This document shows positions 22,550-31,725 of a stretch of 53,570 nt of DNA, piece by piece. Below the pieces are notes generated by a model. It worked only from the letters and a program-made list of their open reading frames with translations. It searched no databases and was not told where the DNA came from. Source of the DNA: a virus; the IMG/VR virus record IMGVR_UViG_3300025921_000022, positions 1-53,570 of that record, one strand, 5' to 3'. A program made the position numbers and the translations under genes. Numbering within the stretch: position 1 is the stretch's first letter; each line of letters opens with the position of its first letter.

Positions 22550-23689
22550 TTGTCTACTTCAGGCAGCTTATTATTTCAATCCGCTCAGAATGAACAAATC
22601 ATTCGCGAAGCCTATGAGCGCGTTGGAATTAGCTTACTTGAAATCCAACAAGAAGAAATAGAAGCCGCCCAACGTAGTCTAAACTTCTTATTAAGCGCTC
22701 TGCCCAATAGGCAACTCAATCTCTGGACAGTGAGTCAAGAGATGATGTGTCTAAATCCTAATCAAAATACCTATGATTTGCCTGAAGCTACCAGTGATGT
22801 CTTAGAAGTGTTCGCCCGGTATTCTGTAAGGAACGCCTTTATTCCTAATCCCCCCAATGGTACTCCAAATGGTCAGGCTGCCTCGAGCACTGGGGGAGTT
22901 GCTAACAATGCTTTTGATGGGAATAGAGATACCGCTTGTACTCAGACAGGTCCCGATGGAAATATTAGCTATCAATGGCTTCCTCCCGGTAGCCCACCTG
23001 GAACCGTTCCAACCCAATACTCTATTCAGTTAGTCGGCGTTCAATCAAATGCCCAGCTAACCTATACGCTAAGTTTTGAGTTCTCTAATGATGGTGCCGC
23101 CTGGACACCAGTTTTATTGGCAGCTCCTCAACTATATCCTCGAGGACAAATCGTTTGGTTTAACATCCTCATTCCTGTTTTAGGAGGCTGGTTTAGGGTG
23201 GTGGAAACAGGAGGCGCAACCTTAAATATTCAAGAACTTTATTTTAACACTTCCGTTAATGATACCGAATTAACCAGAGCTTCAAGAAGTGAATACCTCT
23301 CTTATCCCAGTAAATTTACCAATATAAATACGCCTGCCTCAGGAAATAGTGCTCGTCCTTCTACCTTTATCGTGTGGAGAACCATACACCCTACTATCTC
23401 AATTTATCCCACTCCTGGTTCATTTTGGAATTGTCTGTTTTATTCCCGGATTGTGATGCCACAAGATATTGGCTCATTAACCAATACGCCACCGGTTCCC
23501 TCTCGGTTTTTTGAAGCATTGGCTTGTGGATTAGCCGTAAAGCTTTGTTTTAAGAAAAATGTTATGGATAGATATGAGGCTTTAAAACTAGAGTACAACG
23601 AAGAGCTTAAGTACGCCTTTGAAGAAGATAAAGAGCGCGTGCCATTAAGACTCTATAGCGATTTCTCTTATGGATATACGCAGCAATGA
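22550..23689 (+). CDS. head-tail connector / tail accessory protein (N-terminal adaptor fold)
   Basis: 379 residues with a TTG start fixed by AAGGGG seven bases upstream. Residues 10-85 (IIREAYERVGISLLEIQQEEIEAAQRSLNFLLSALPNRQLNLWTVS) match the helical opening of podovirus packaged-DNA stabilisation proteins. Residues 110-235 add a beta-sandwich with a discoidin-like pattern (NAFDGNRDTACTQTGPDGNISYQW), possibly sugar binding. The C-terminus returns to the adaptor pattern (FFEALACGLAVKLCFKKN). Its stop overlaps the next start. Confidence 0.7.
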   Translation: MSTSGSLLFQSAQNEQIIREAYERVGISLLEIQQEEIEAAQRSLNFLLSALPNRQLNLWTVSQEMMCLNPNQNTYDLPEATSDVLEVFARYSVRNAFIPNPPNGTPNGQAASSTGGVANNAFDGNRDTACTQTGPDGNISYQWLPPGSPPGTVPTQYSIQLVGVQSNAQLTYTLSFEFSNDGAAWTPVLLAAPQLYPRGQIVWFNILIPVLGGWFRVVETGGATLNIQELYFNTSVNDTELTRASRSEYLSYPSKFTNINTPASGNSARPSTFIVWRTIHPTISIYPTPGSFWNCLFYSRIVMPQDIGSLTNTPPVPSRFFEALACGLAVKLCFKKNVMDRYEALKLEYNEELKYAFEEDKERVPLRLYSDFSYGYTQQ

Positions 23690-24042
23690 GCAATAGGCCA
23701 CATGGACAACATGTTTACATTGATGATGATTATCCACAAGCGTTGGGGATTTGTGATGTGACAGGCTTTATCTTTTTAAGACAAGACCTAGTCAGACAAA
23801 TGGAATGGCGAGGCAATGCGTTGGTTTGGACAGGTCTTTATGTAGGCAGGCCTTATGTCAGCATGCCGAATGAACAGAATAGACCGCCCATCTCATTTCC
23901 TGACCCCAGGGCAATAATAGACCCCAGACCACAGATACCGATTAGTAGCTTAATTCCTGCTTTGCCTGAAAACCAAAGGCTTGCACAATTACAAAGTCTA
24001 GGGTTTATCTCACAGCCTAGTAATGGCTTACCCGTAACTTAA
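23686..24042 (+). CDS. conserved phage neck-region protein, 118 aa
   Basis: The pattern ICDVTGFIFLRQDLVRQMEWRGNALVWTGLYVGRPYVSMPNEQNRPP resembles a small phage protein often carrying a zinc ribbon (CDxxGF...CxxC). Here only one cysteine remains, so the metal site has been lost. Proline-rich end. Encoded between connector and fibre. Confidence 0.55.
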   Translation: MSNRPHGQHVYIDDDYPQALGICDVTGFIFLRQDLVRQMEWRGNALVWTGLYVGRPYVSMPNEQNRPPISFPDPRAIIDPRPQIPISSLIPALPENQRLAQLQSLGFISQPSNGLPVT

Positions 24043-24055
24043 CATGGAGAGTTAA

Positions 24056-27000
24056 ATGGCCAATAGATTACATTCTTGTTCTTTAGCCCCGATATTAATT
24101 ACGGACACTTTTAAACCTGTTGCTGGACAGAGTGGTTCGGTTGATTCCGTCAATCCGCAATTTACCACGGTTGATGTTGGCGTTCCTCCGGTTCCTACTC
24201 CTATCGATGCAGCTTTCGAGATTCGCTCGGTATTAGGCGCACTCGTTATTCCTCGCGTTACAGAAGCGCAGAGGGATACCTTTACCATGGTCGATGGTGG
24301 AATCATTCTTAATACAACGACCGATAGATTTAACATGCGTTATGGTGGTGTTTGGAACGTTATCGGGTCTGGCGATGGCGATGTAACGGGTCCTGCTGTC
24401 TCTGTCGCAGACAATATTGCTACCTTCGTTGGCACTACCGGAAAAATTATTCAAGATAGCGGCGTTACTATTCTTCGTGTACCTGGTCCGCTTTTGCCTG
24501 AGTTTCAAGTAGAAATGGCAAGAAAAAAGGAAAAAGCGCTCACTGATGTTTTAGAATTAACCAACCTTGCTAGAATCAACTTTACCGATGATGTTAGCAT
24601 CATTTTCAATAACTCTTTAACTGCACTTCAATTTATCAACAATGACTTCGGTCCAGATGAGCAATGCTGTACTGTTATTACGGGAGGATTGCCTACTTCT
24701 TCTACCACCCCTTCTTGTTTATTAGAGCTAAACTCTACCACCGGTGCCTTTGTTCTTTCCAGAATGACATCAGCGCAGCGTAATGCTTTATTCCCCACCA
24801 ATGGAATGATTTACTACGATTTAGATGACGATGTTGTTTATTGCTATGCTGGTGGAAACTGGACCAGTCTAGATACCGGCCAATCTACTTTTCCCGTGTC
24901 TTATGAGAACCAGCTAATAGAAGGATACAATCAAGGCGGATTTGGGAGTGGTAGCCCCGGAACCTTTACACCCATCAATCAAGCTTCATTCTCGTTTTTC
25001 GATACCCATTCCCTTAATTCAAATTCTGTTGGATTTTGGGGAGCAGGCTTTGATGGAAACTATATTTATCTGGCCCCTAACAAAGGGGGAGCCTCCGGAC
25101 AGATAACCAGATTTAACGTCAGAGAGCCTTTTAATTCCGCTTCCAGCTATTCATTTTTTGATATGGCTACTCTAAATTCTAGCGCCAAAGGGTTCTCAGG
25201 CGTAGTCTTCGATGGAAATTACATGTACTTCATTCCTTATTATGCCAATGGCGCCTACAGCGGTGTTGCGGCAAGGTATGATAGGAGAAGTCCGTTTAAT
25301 GATGCTTCAAGCTATACCTTCTATGATTTGTCAAACATTAACCTTGCATGCAAAGGGTTTTGGGGAGGACTCTACCACAACGGTTACATCTACTTCTGTC
25401 CCAATACCTACAATGGCTCTCAATACTCAGGATATATTGTTCGCTATAACACCAGTTTATCTTTTACTGATTTGGCTAGTTATGAGACATTTAACCTAGC
25501 GACTATTAATGCAAACCTTAAAGGGTTCTCCGGCATTGTTTCCGCAGGCTCTTTTATTTATTTTATTCCTTACCAAAATGCAGCAGGCGTGGCGCATGGT
25601 AATTTTGTGTTATATGATACCGGAAGTGATTTTACTAATGCTGCTTCTTATAATTTTCTTGACCTTACCACTGCTGTTGATAGCAGCTGTAAGGGATTTA
25701 TCGGTGGGACCTTTGATGGGCGATATGTTTATCTTATTCCTAATGATAATAGCGCTTCAGGCGTCGTCACTCGATATAATATTGAGACCGATTTTAGTAC
25801 TGGCGCAAGCTATGATACCTTTGATTTAGCCACTCTTAACCTCAATCTCAAGGCCTTCTTCGGTGGCTCCTTTGATGGGAAGTACGTTTATTTCGTTCCC
25901 AATTCCCAAGGTGACTCTGGGATGGTAGCGCAATATGATATTACCCAACCATTGGATAATACCGCTAGCTTCTCTTATCATTATTTTGATACTACCACCT
26001 TGAATGCGAACTCCAAGGGGTTTTATGGTTCGGTGTCGGATGGTAGATATTTATATCTTATTCCATTTGGAACCTCTCCTACTTACTCCGGTCAAATAAC
26101 CCGAGTCTCTATTTACCCCGGCCCTCAGATTAATTATTTGAACGGTTATTCTACTACCGGCGTAGCAGGGGGAAGTTATACCTATGCCAACATTACGGTG
26201 GACGCAGAGGGAAATGTTACCAGTGCTTCTAGTGGAACCGATCCAGTTTTGTCAGTTTCTGGAACATCTGGTCAAATTGGATCTAGTGGTGGCATAACTC
26301 CAGCCATCAGTTTATTAGCTACTGATGTAACGCCTGGAACTTACAATCATCCATCTAGCGTAATAGTTGATGACTACGGTCGAGTAACCAGCATTGTTGG
26401 TAATGGTAATATCGATATGAATGGGGATTATATATACAATGCTGGAAGGATTGGGATTGGCCCTGATTTCCCAACCTGTCCATTGGATTTTGGTGAAAAC
26501 GCAACATCAAAAATGTTGTCTTTTTATAATGCTGGTGGCGGAACTCATCAATTTACTGGATTTGGCTTTATTGATGGCACCACCTTTAGAGCGCAACTTC
26601 AAAGCGATTCATATAATTTTGGGTTTTATTCAGCAACTTCTAGCTCAGCCTCGCAACAAATATTTAGAATTCTAGGGACTGGTGGCGCTAACCTATTAGG
26701 AAATAAGCTATTAGAAGTTGGAACCCCATCCCTACCGGATGATGGCGCAAATAAGGGCTATGTTGACTCAGCAATAAGTGGTGTTCCATCAAGTATTACT
26801 CTGACAGGCGCTGTTACCGGAACCGGTAGTACGGGTGGATCGACAAATACCGTTCTGTCTACCACCGTTGCAATGCAGGGGGCGACTGAGAAATTTGATT
26901 TTGGAAACGCTAGGCCACAAACCGCTTTTTATCTGCAAAACAGCTTTAATGGGGATTATTCGGTTAATCCTTATGATAATCGAATGGGGATAAGGGTAGG

Positions 27001-28234
27001 TATTCCTTATGGTCCAGGGTTTGCATTCTCCCATACTTATTCAGGAACGTCTGGTCCTGCGGGAGAATTCCATATGGTGCCGTTGTTTAGCTCAACCGAT
27101 GGGCCTTATCTCTTTAATGTGGTTTACGATGGAGGAGGGGCTAATCCTTTATTTGAGTTTAATACTAACGTTAGAGTTGGGACAAATACTGAAAGTGCGG
27201 CAACCACAGCACGTTTTGTCTCGGTTGGAGGCGTTGACAGAACAGGATTTGGGGATGAGGCATGCTTAGAAGGTATTAGCACTAATTCATCTGCAAATCT
27301 TTATTTGACATGCCTAAGTTCTTATTTCTTAAGAAGCAATTCTGCTGGTGTTTTTTCAATTGGAACGGACACTGTCGGAAATATTCTTTCTCTTTCTTCT
27401 TCAAATATTACGCTACTGGCTACAGATATTAACTTATCTGGCACCACTATACAGCTGAACACCAATACGTGGACAAACCTGAATGGTCTTTGGTTAAAAA
27501 CTAAAACCTCTGGAGATGTCAGCAATGGAGTGATTTATAACGCTTCTGTTGTGGGTCCACAATTTCGTGGAACTTCTGGTTTTCTATGGAATACCGGAAC
27601 GGCGGGTGCAAATGAAATAATGCGATTAGAGGGCAATAGCATTTTAACGCTAACGGCCCCCGCTACCGGTGCGGGTGCAAGTATTAAATTGAAAAGATTT
27701 GATACGTCTTCTAATGAATTGCTTCAGTTTTATACTGGCTCTACCAATTATGTCAGCATTGGCTTGCGCTCTGGTGGAACCAATACTTTATTTATTCATG
27801 ATGAAGTCAACAATGTTGATATGGCATCCTTTGCGCTAGGAACCACGCCAACAATAACCTATAACGGGTTAATCACTATCAATAACGTTGTAGATAATTA
27901 TTTGGTTTTAAATTCAACAACCAATAAAAATTCAATACTATTTAAAAACAGCGGGACATCCAAGTGGGAACTTGTCAATGGATTAGGCGCCTCCACCAAT
28001 CTTTCAATCTATAACGATACTGCTGGAGCCGAATTTTTAAGGATAGATGCAGACGCCAATTTTGGATTTGGAGCTTCGGGGAGCTTTGGCGGAGGCAAAA
28101 AAACCTTCTTTTTCGCTAATGCAACCACTCTTCCCACCACTAATCCAACAGGTGGCGGGGTTTTATATGTGGACGCTGGTGCTCTGAAATACAGGGGCAC
28201 ATCCGGTACCGTAACAACCATTGCAAACGCTTAA
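24056..28234 (+). CDS. tail fibre with seven-repeat propeller-like domain
   Basis: 1392 residues. Residues 1-300 form a virion-side region with short fibre repeats. About 307-691 contain seven repeats of about 50-56 residues, each with SYxxFDLxTLNxxxKGFxGGxFDGxYVYxIPN and SGxVxRY, the look of a seven-bladed beta-propeller. Residues 700-960 hold tail-fibre repeats of the 'VTVDxxGxVTSAS' kind, then long beta-rich shaft segments and an end GGGVLYVDAGALKYRG that is common at fibre tips. Receptor binding is the likely role. No chaperone domain with conserved cleavage residues was seen. Confidence 0.75.
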   Translation: MANRLHSCSLAPILITDTFKPVAGQSGSVDSVNPQFTTVDVGVPPVPTPIDAAFEIRSVLGALVIPRVTEAQRDTFTMVDGGIILNTTTDRFNMRYGGVWNVIGSGDGDVTGPAVSVADNIATFVGTTGKIIQDSGVTILRVPGPLLPEFQVEMARKKEKALTDVLELTNLARINFTDDVSIIFNNSLTALQFINNDFGPDEQCCTVITGGLPTSSTTPSCLLELNSTTGAFVLSRMTSAQRNALFPTNGMIYYDLDDDVVYCYAGGNWTSLDTGQSTFPVSYENQLIEGYNQGGFGSGSPGTFTPINQASFSFFDTHSLNSNSVGFWGAGFDGNYIYLAPNKGGASGQITRFNVREPFNSASSYSFFDMATLNSSAKGFSGVVFDGNYMYFIPYYANGAYSGVAARYDRRSPFNDASSYTFYDLSNINLACKGFWGGLYHNGYIYFCPNTYNGSQYSGYIVRYNTSLSFTDLASYETFNLATINANLKGFSGIVSAGSFIYFIPYQNAAGVAHGNFVLYDTGSDFTNAASYNFLDLTTAVDSSCKGFIGGTFDGRYVYLIPNDNSASGVVTRYNIETDFSTGASYDTFDLATLNLNLKAFFGGSFDGKYVYFVPNSQGDSGMVAQYDITQPLDNTASFSYHYFDTTTLNANSKGFYGSVSDGRYLYLIPFGTSPTYSGQITRVSIYPGPQINYLNGYSTTGVAGGSYTYANITVDAEGNVTSASSGTDPVLSVSGTSGQIGSSGGITPAISLLATDVTPGTYNHPSSVIVDDYGRVTSIVGNGNIDMNGDYIYNAGRIGIGPDFPTCPLDFGENATSKMLSFYNAGGGTHQFTGFGFIDGTTFRAQLQSDSYNFGFYSATSSSASQQIFRILGTGGANLLGNKLLEVGTPSLPDDGANKGYVDSAISGVPSSITLTGAVTGTGSTGGSTNTVLSTTVAMQGATEKFDFGNARPQTAFYLQNSFNGDYSVNPYDNRMGIRVGIPYGPGFAFSHTYSGTSGPAGEFHMVPLFSSTDGPYLFNVVYDGGGANPLFEFNTNVRVGTNTESAATTARFVSVGGVDRTGFGDEACLEGISTNSSANLYLTCLSSYFLRSNSAGVFSIGTDTVGNILSLSSSNITLLATDINLSGTTIQLNTNTWTNLNGLWLKTKTSGDVSNGVIYNASVVGPQFRGTSGFLWNTGTAGANEIMRLEGNSILTLTAPATGAGASIKLKRFDTSSNELLQFYTGSTNYVSIGLRSGGTNTLFIHDEVNNVDMASFALGTTPTITYNGLITINNVVDNYLVLNSTTNKNSILFKNSGTSKWELVNGLGASTNLSIYNDTAGAEFLRIDADANFGFGASGSFGGGKKTFFFANATTLPTTNPTGGGVLYVDAGALKYRGTSGTVTTIANA
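24976..26130 (+). repeat. seven tandem ~50-56-codon repeats inside the fibre gene
   Basis: Seven protein repeats, diverged in DNA, with a conserved core FDGxYVYxIPN and SGxVxRY. The third and fourth have extra residues in the loop after IPN/IPY. Confidence 0.8.
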
Positions 28235-28241
28235 GGAGCAA

Positions 28242-28613
28242 ATGATGAACTTAAATACAGACAAACAACTGGGTTACATGAATACCGTCTCCAATGAAGT
28301 AGTCACTGCCATTTCTTACACCATAAGACAGAACTCATTTAATACCATGAACATTAAGATTGAAGTGGTTGACCAATCATCAGGTCACCTTGGAACCCTA
28401 CAATATCTAGCCTGCATTCAACGGGGGCTTGCCTCTTGTCGGATAGCTCAATCCAGTAAAATCATTAGCTTTATTGGAGATAACCAGCTCTCAACCGCTG
28501 ATATCACCTTGGCAATCGATGGTTCCTCTCTGTTGGTAAAGGTAAATGGAATAGATCCCATAACCTTGGATTGGTGCGTTCAATTGGAAAACGATGTCTT
28601 AACCGCACTGTAA
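28242..28613 (+). CDS. hypothetical tail-region protein, 123 aa
   Basis: The ATG at 28242 is chosen because AAGGAG lies just ahead; an earlier in-frame ATG falls inside the fibre gene. Alpha/beta protein with TLQYLACIQRGLASCRIAQSSKIISFIGDN, not recognised. Sits between fibre and adaptor genes. Confidence 0.6.
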   Translation: MMNLNTDKQLGYMNTVSNEVVTAISYTIRQNSFNTMNIKIEVVDQSSGHLGTLQYLACIQRGLASCRIAQSSKIISFIGDNQLSTADITLAIDGSSLLVKVNGIDPITLDWCVQLENDVLTAL

Positions 28614-28625
28614 GAGAACACCTCC

Positions 28626-29246
28626 ATGGCAATGACTTATAACAGCCTGGTAGAGACTATTGGGATTTGGATTAATCGCAGTGATGCTACTACACTGGCT
28701 CAAATCCCTCACTTCATCTCTAATGCAGAGCAAAAGATTTGCAATGAAGATGAGAACCTAGGGCTAATACAAGTCGTACAAGGGACTTTTATTGCCGCCA
28801 GTTCGGTTTATCCAAAGCCTGCTAGATGGAGAAGGAATATTTCCTTTAACTATGGAACAGGGGCTGGAAACAATACCATGAACACCATCTTAGAGGCTAA
28901 ATATGAGTTCCTAAGAGCTTATTGGCCCAACCCCACTCAGACGGGATTTCCTCGCTTTTATGCAGATTATGATTATCAGCATATCTTGGTGGCCCCTACC
29001 CCTGACCAAGCTTATCAGTTTGAGTACTCTTATATAGAGCTACCCTCTCCTTTAAGTGTTTCCAATCAAACCAATTGGATAACTAATTATGCTCCACAGA
29101 TATTGTTATATGCCTCTCTGTTAGAAAGTGCGCCTTATTTGCAAACTGATGAGCGCATTGAGACTTGGAATAAGTTTTATCGTGAGGGCATGGATGAATT
29201 AAAAAAGCAGAATGCGCGACGGGTGGTGGGGGATAAGAATGGCTGA
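28626..29246 (+). CDS. podovirus tail adaptor protein
   Basis: 206 residues. The opening MAMTYNSLVETIGIWINRSDATTLAQIPHFISNAEQKICNE and the later FPRFYADYDYQHILVAPTPDQAYQFEYSYIELPSPLS match the P22 gp4/phage_adaptor type, which binds the portal and starts the short tail. Ends overlapping the hub gene by eight bases. Confidence 0.75.
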   Translation: MAMTYNSLVETIGIWINRSDATTLAQIPHFISNAEQKICNEDENLGLIQVVQGTFIAASSVYPKPARWRRNISFNYGTGAGNNTMNTILEAKYEFLRAYWPNPTQTGFPRFYADYDYQHILVAPTPDQAYQFEYSYIELPSPLSVSNQTNWITNYAPQILLYASLLESAPYLQTDERIETWNKFYREGMDELKKQNARRVVGDKNG

Positions 29247-30741
29247 GTCTAAGAACTCTTTATTATCGCCTAAGCCCGGCATTCAAAAAGATGGAACGCT
29301 ATTTTCAAGCAGAAGCTGGACAGAGGGACAATGGGTAAGGTTTCAGCGAGGATTACCTAGAAAGATAGGGGGATATCAACAAATAGTTAATAATATTGCT
29401 AATATACCCAGAAAAATATTTATCGTTCCTAATTCTCCTAATTTTAATGTTTATGTGGCGGATTATCATAATTTAAGATTTTTTGTGATGAATGCTTCTG
29501 GAATTGCTATTAGTGGTTTTATTGATAGAACACCGGTGGGGTTTGCCTTTAATTTTAATAATAATTGGAAGCTGGATACCATGTTCTCCACGGTAGCCAA
29601 TTCCTCTATATTAATTGCTCATGCAGCGCAAAACTTAGCTTCAATAGACAACCCAATCGAAACGCCTATTTATTATGGAAATGCTATTGGTACTGATGTC
29701 TTAACCTCTACCAACAATTACGTCTCTGGTGGATTTGTGGTGTTACATCCCTATTTGTTTATGTTTAGCAATGACGGGGATGTCAGGTGGACAGAGCCCA
29801 ATAATCCTACCACCATCCTGGGTAGCGCAAGAGTCTGCGGATCAAAAATCGTAGCGGGGTTTTCCTCTCGTGGCGGCAATGCTTCCCCTGCTGGATTATT
29901 ATGGGCTTTGGATAGTGTAATTCGTATTACCCAAGTCTCATTAGGGGGAGAGCCTGAATTTAAATTTGATACTTTGACAGATGAAAGCTCTATTTTATCT
30001 TCCAATAGTATTGTTGAATACGATGGCTATTATTATTGGATAGGTCTAGATAGATTTTATGTCTACAATGGCTCGGTTCAAAAACTGCCGAATGATATGA
30101 ACCTTAACTTCTTTTTTGATAATCTAAATTATCAACAACGACAAAAAGTCTGGGCAACAAAGGTTCCCCGCTTTGATGAAATCTGGTGGCATTATCCCTC
30201 TAAGAATAGCACAGAATGTGACTCAGTTATCATTTATAACGTTACTGACGGTTCTTGGAATAATTCCCTATCTGACAGAGGAGCAGGCTATTTTAATCAA
30301 ATCTTCACCAAACCCATTTGGTCTGATAGCCCTAATGCTGGTCCCTATAGCATTTGGATGCATGAAACAGGCGTTAATCAAGTAAATCTCGATGGTAGTG
30401 TTGACCCAATTGATTCTCATATTATTAGCCCTTTCTTTTCCAATTGCGCAGTTAATTTTGACGGTCAGTTCGTGGGTGTTGATAGAAATATTAGCCTGGA
30501 CAAACTGGAACCTGATTTTATTCAAACTGGAAACATGACACTGACGGTTATTTCAAAATCCTATGCAAACGATGTTGCTAGGTTTTCTGCTCCAATCACT
30601 TTTACTAAAGATACCAAAAAAATTGATTTACACATACAAGGCAGAGAGATTTTTTTTACATTTGAATGTTCCGAGGTAGATAGTAACTTTGAAATGGGAC
30701 AAGTTATCATTACCCATCAGCCTGGAGACGGCAGGCCATGA
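29239..30741 (+). CDS. tail hub / stabilisation protein (P22 gp10 type)
   Basis: 500 residues. Start MAESKNSLLSPKPGIQKDGTLFSSRSWTEGQWVRFQRGLPRKIGGYQQI, fixed at 29239 by the GGGGGATAAG ahead. This 'PGIxxDGT...WVRFRxGLPRKIGGY' opening is typical of podovirus hub proteins. The body carries beta-propeller-like strands (FRVYNGS, WTEPNNPTTIL, VQKLPNDM). It would close the tail below the adaptor ring. Confidence 0.75.
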   Translation: MAESKNSLLSPKPGIQKDGTLFSSRSWTEGQWVRFQRGLPRKIGGYQQIVNNIANIPRKIFIVPNSPNFNVYVADYHNLRFFVMNASGIAISGFIDRTPVGFAFNFNNNWKLDTMFSTVANSSILIAHAAQNLASIDNPIETPIYYGNAIGTDVLTSTNNYVSGGFVVLHPYLFMFSNDGDVRWTEPNNPTTILGSARVCGSKIVAGFSSRGGNASPAGLLWALDSVIRITQVSLGGEPEFKFDTLTDESSILSSNSIVEYDGYYYWIGLDRFYVYNGSVQKLPNDMNLNFFFDNLNYQQRQKVWATKVPRFDEIWWHYPSKNSTECDSVIIYNVTDGSWNNSLSDRGAGYFNQIFTKPIWSDSPNAGPYSIWMHETGVNQVNLDGSVDPIDSHIISPFFSNCAVNFDGQFVGVDRNISLDKLEPDFIQTGNMTLTVISKSYANDVARFSAPITFTKDTKKIDLHIQGREIFFTFECSEVDSNFEMGQVIITHQPGDGRP

Positions 30742-30965
30742 TGAATCCAAAACTTGCAACGCTTAAACAATGGGCCGCCTCGCTCATCATTGATTTCCCA
30801 AATGACGAAGTTCCCCTCTTACAACAAGAACAAGACTGGAGAGAATGGGGAGATGCATTGATTCAAGAAGGCTCTTTTTCAAGAAATAATGCCCCAGATA
30901 CCCGACTTTATCAAAATTGGACAGCCTGGGCAGAGGTTGTATTTTATGCGATGGCTAACTTCTAA
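30738..30965 (+). CDS. small tail-region protein, 75 aa
   Basis: Begins MMNPKLATLKQWAASLIIDFPNDEVPLLQQEQDWREWGDALIQEGSF. Small Trp-rich proteins with this layout follow the hub gene in several podoviruses. Function unknown. It overlaps the hub stop by four bases and is followed by a terminator-like hairpin. Confidence 0.65.
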   Translation: MMNPKLATLKQWAASLIIDFPNDEVPLLQQEQDWREWGDALIQEGSFSRNNAPDTRLYQNWTAWAEVVFYAMANF

Positions 30966-31023
30966 ATTGATTTTATTGGGTAAAAAGTTTAGCATAGGGT
31001 TGGAATAGATAGCTCAATTTTGT

Positions 31024-31049
31024 AGGTCGTTGGAGTTCGACCTTTTCTT
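31024..31049 (+). terminator. intrinsic-terminator-like hairpin
   Basis: AGGTCG (31024-31029) pairs with CGACCT (31038-31043) around an eight-base loop, followed by TTTTCTT. The short imperfect U-run suggests partial termination between tail and ejection genes. Confidence 0.5.
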
Positions 31050-31081
31050 AAAAAGCTCAACACTTTGACACGGAGGTCAAA

Positions 31082-31714
31082 ATGAGTTTCACAAGTTTTT
31101 TTTCTGGTCTTGGCCATGGCATAAAGAACGCTGCTAATACGGTGGGCCATGGTATTTCTTCTATTGCAAAACCCGCTCTTAGTATGGCAGGCCAAATGGC
31201 ACCTTTGGCGGGTACCGTCATGGGAGGATATTTTGGGGGGCCTGGGGGCGCCATGATGGGGAGTCAGTTAGGCGGCATGGTTGGCAATATGATTAATCAG
31301 CCTAGTAGCGCCACTCAGATGGCAAGTCAGTTAGGCGGCATGATGCAAGATTATCTCCCGCCTGAATATCAAGGCAAGAACTTTGGTCAGATGGGACAAC
31401 AGTTTTCTGGGTATTTAAACAATCAGATGCCAGGAGCTGGTGATTTATTTGGGGGAGCAATGTCAATGGTTCCTGAAAGTTATCTATCAAGGAACATGTC
31501 TAATTTCATGGGACCGATGGAAAATTCTGGAGGTTCCTATGCACCCGGTATGGATGATTATAGTGATGGTTATTCTGGTGAAGATTTTAATAACCCTGCT
31601 ATGGGTGATAACGGTTATAACATTCCTGAAGATGCTGGGTGGTATCAGGGGAAGTTACAGCCAGGGCAAGTAGGCGCCTTTTATCAAGGCGGTCATGTTA
31701 GAAGCCGTTACTAA
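31082..31714 (+). CDS. glycine-zipper ejection-type protein, 210 aa
   Basis: Gly/Met-rich. Residues 40-68 (PLAGTVMGGYFGGPGGAMMGSQLGGMVGNMI) form a glycine zipper suited to insertion in membranes, as expected for a protein injected with the DNA. The second half is acidic and Asn/Gly-rich and ends FYQGGHVRSRY, one of the aromatic-x-x-GG motifs also present in the proteins at 13270 and 31726. Starts behind GGAGG. Confidence 0.6.
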   Translation: MSFTSFFSGLGHGIKNAANTVGHGISSIAKPALSMAGQMAPLAGTVMGGYFGGPGGAMMGSQLGGMVGNMINQPSSATQMASQLGGMMQDYLPPEYQGKNFGQMGQQFSGYLNNQMPGAGDLFGGAMSMVPESYLSRNMSNFMGPMENSGGSYAPGMDDYSDGYSGEDFNNPAMGDNGYNIPEDAGWYQGKLQPGQVGAFYQGGHVRSRY

Positions 31715-31725
31715 GGAAATAGAGT

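Noticed and set aside
24233-28221. Several long reverse-strand frames within the fibre gene and other virion genes
   Set aside because: They lie opposite strong coding sequence, lack ribosome sites and have low-complexity composition reflecting the gene on the other strand.
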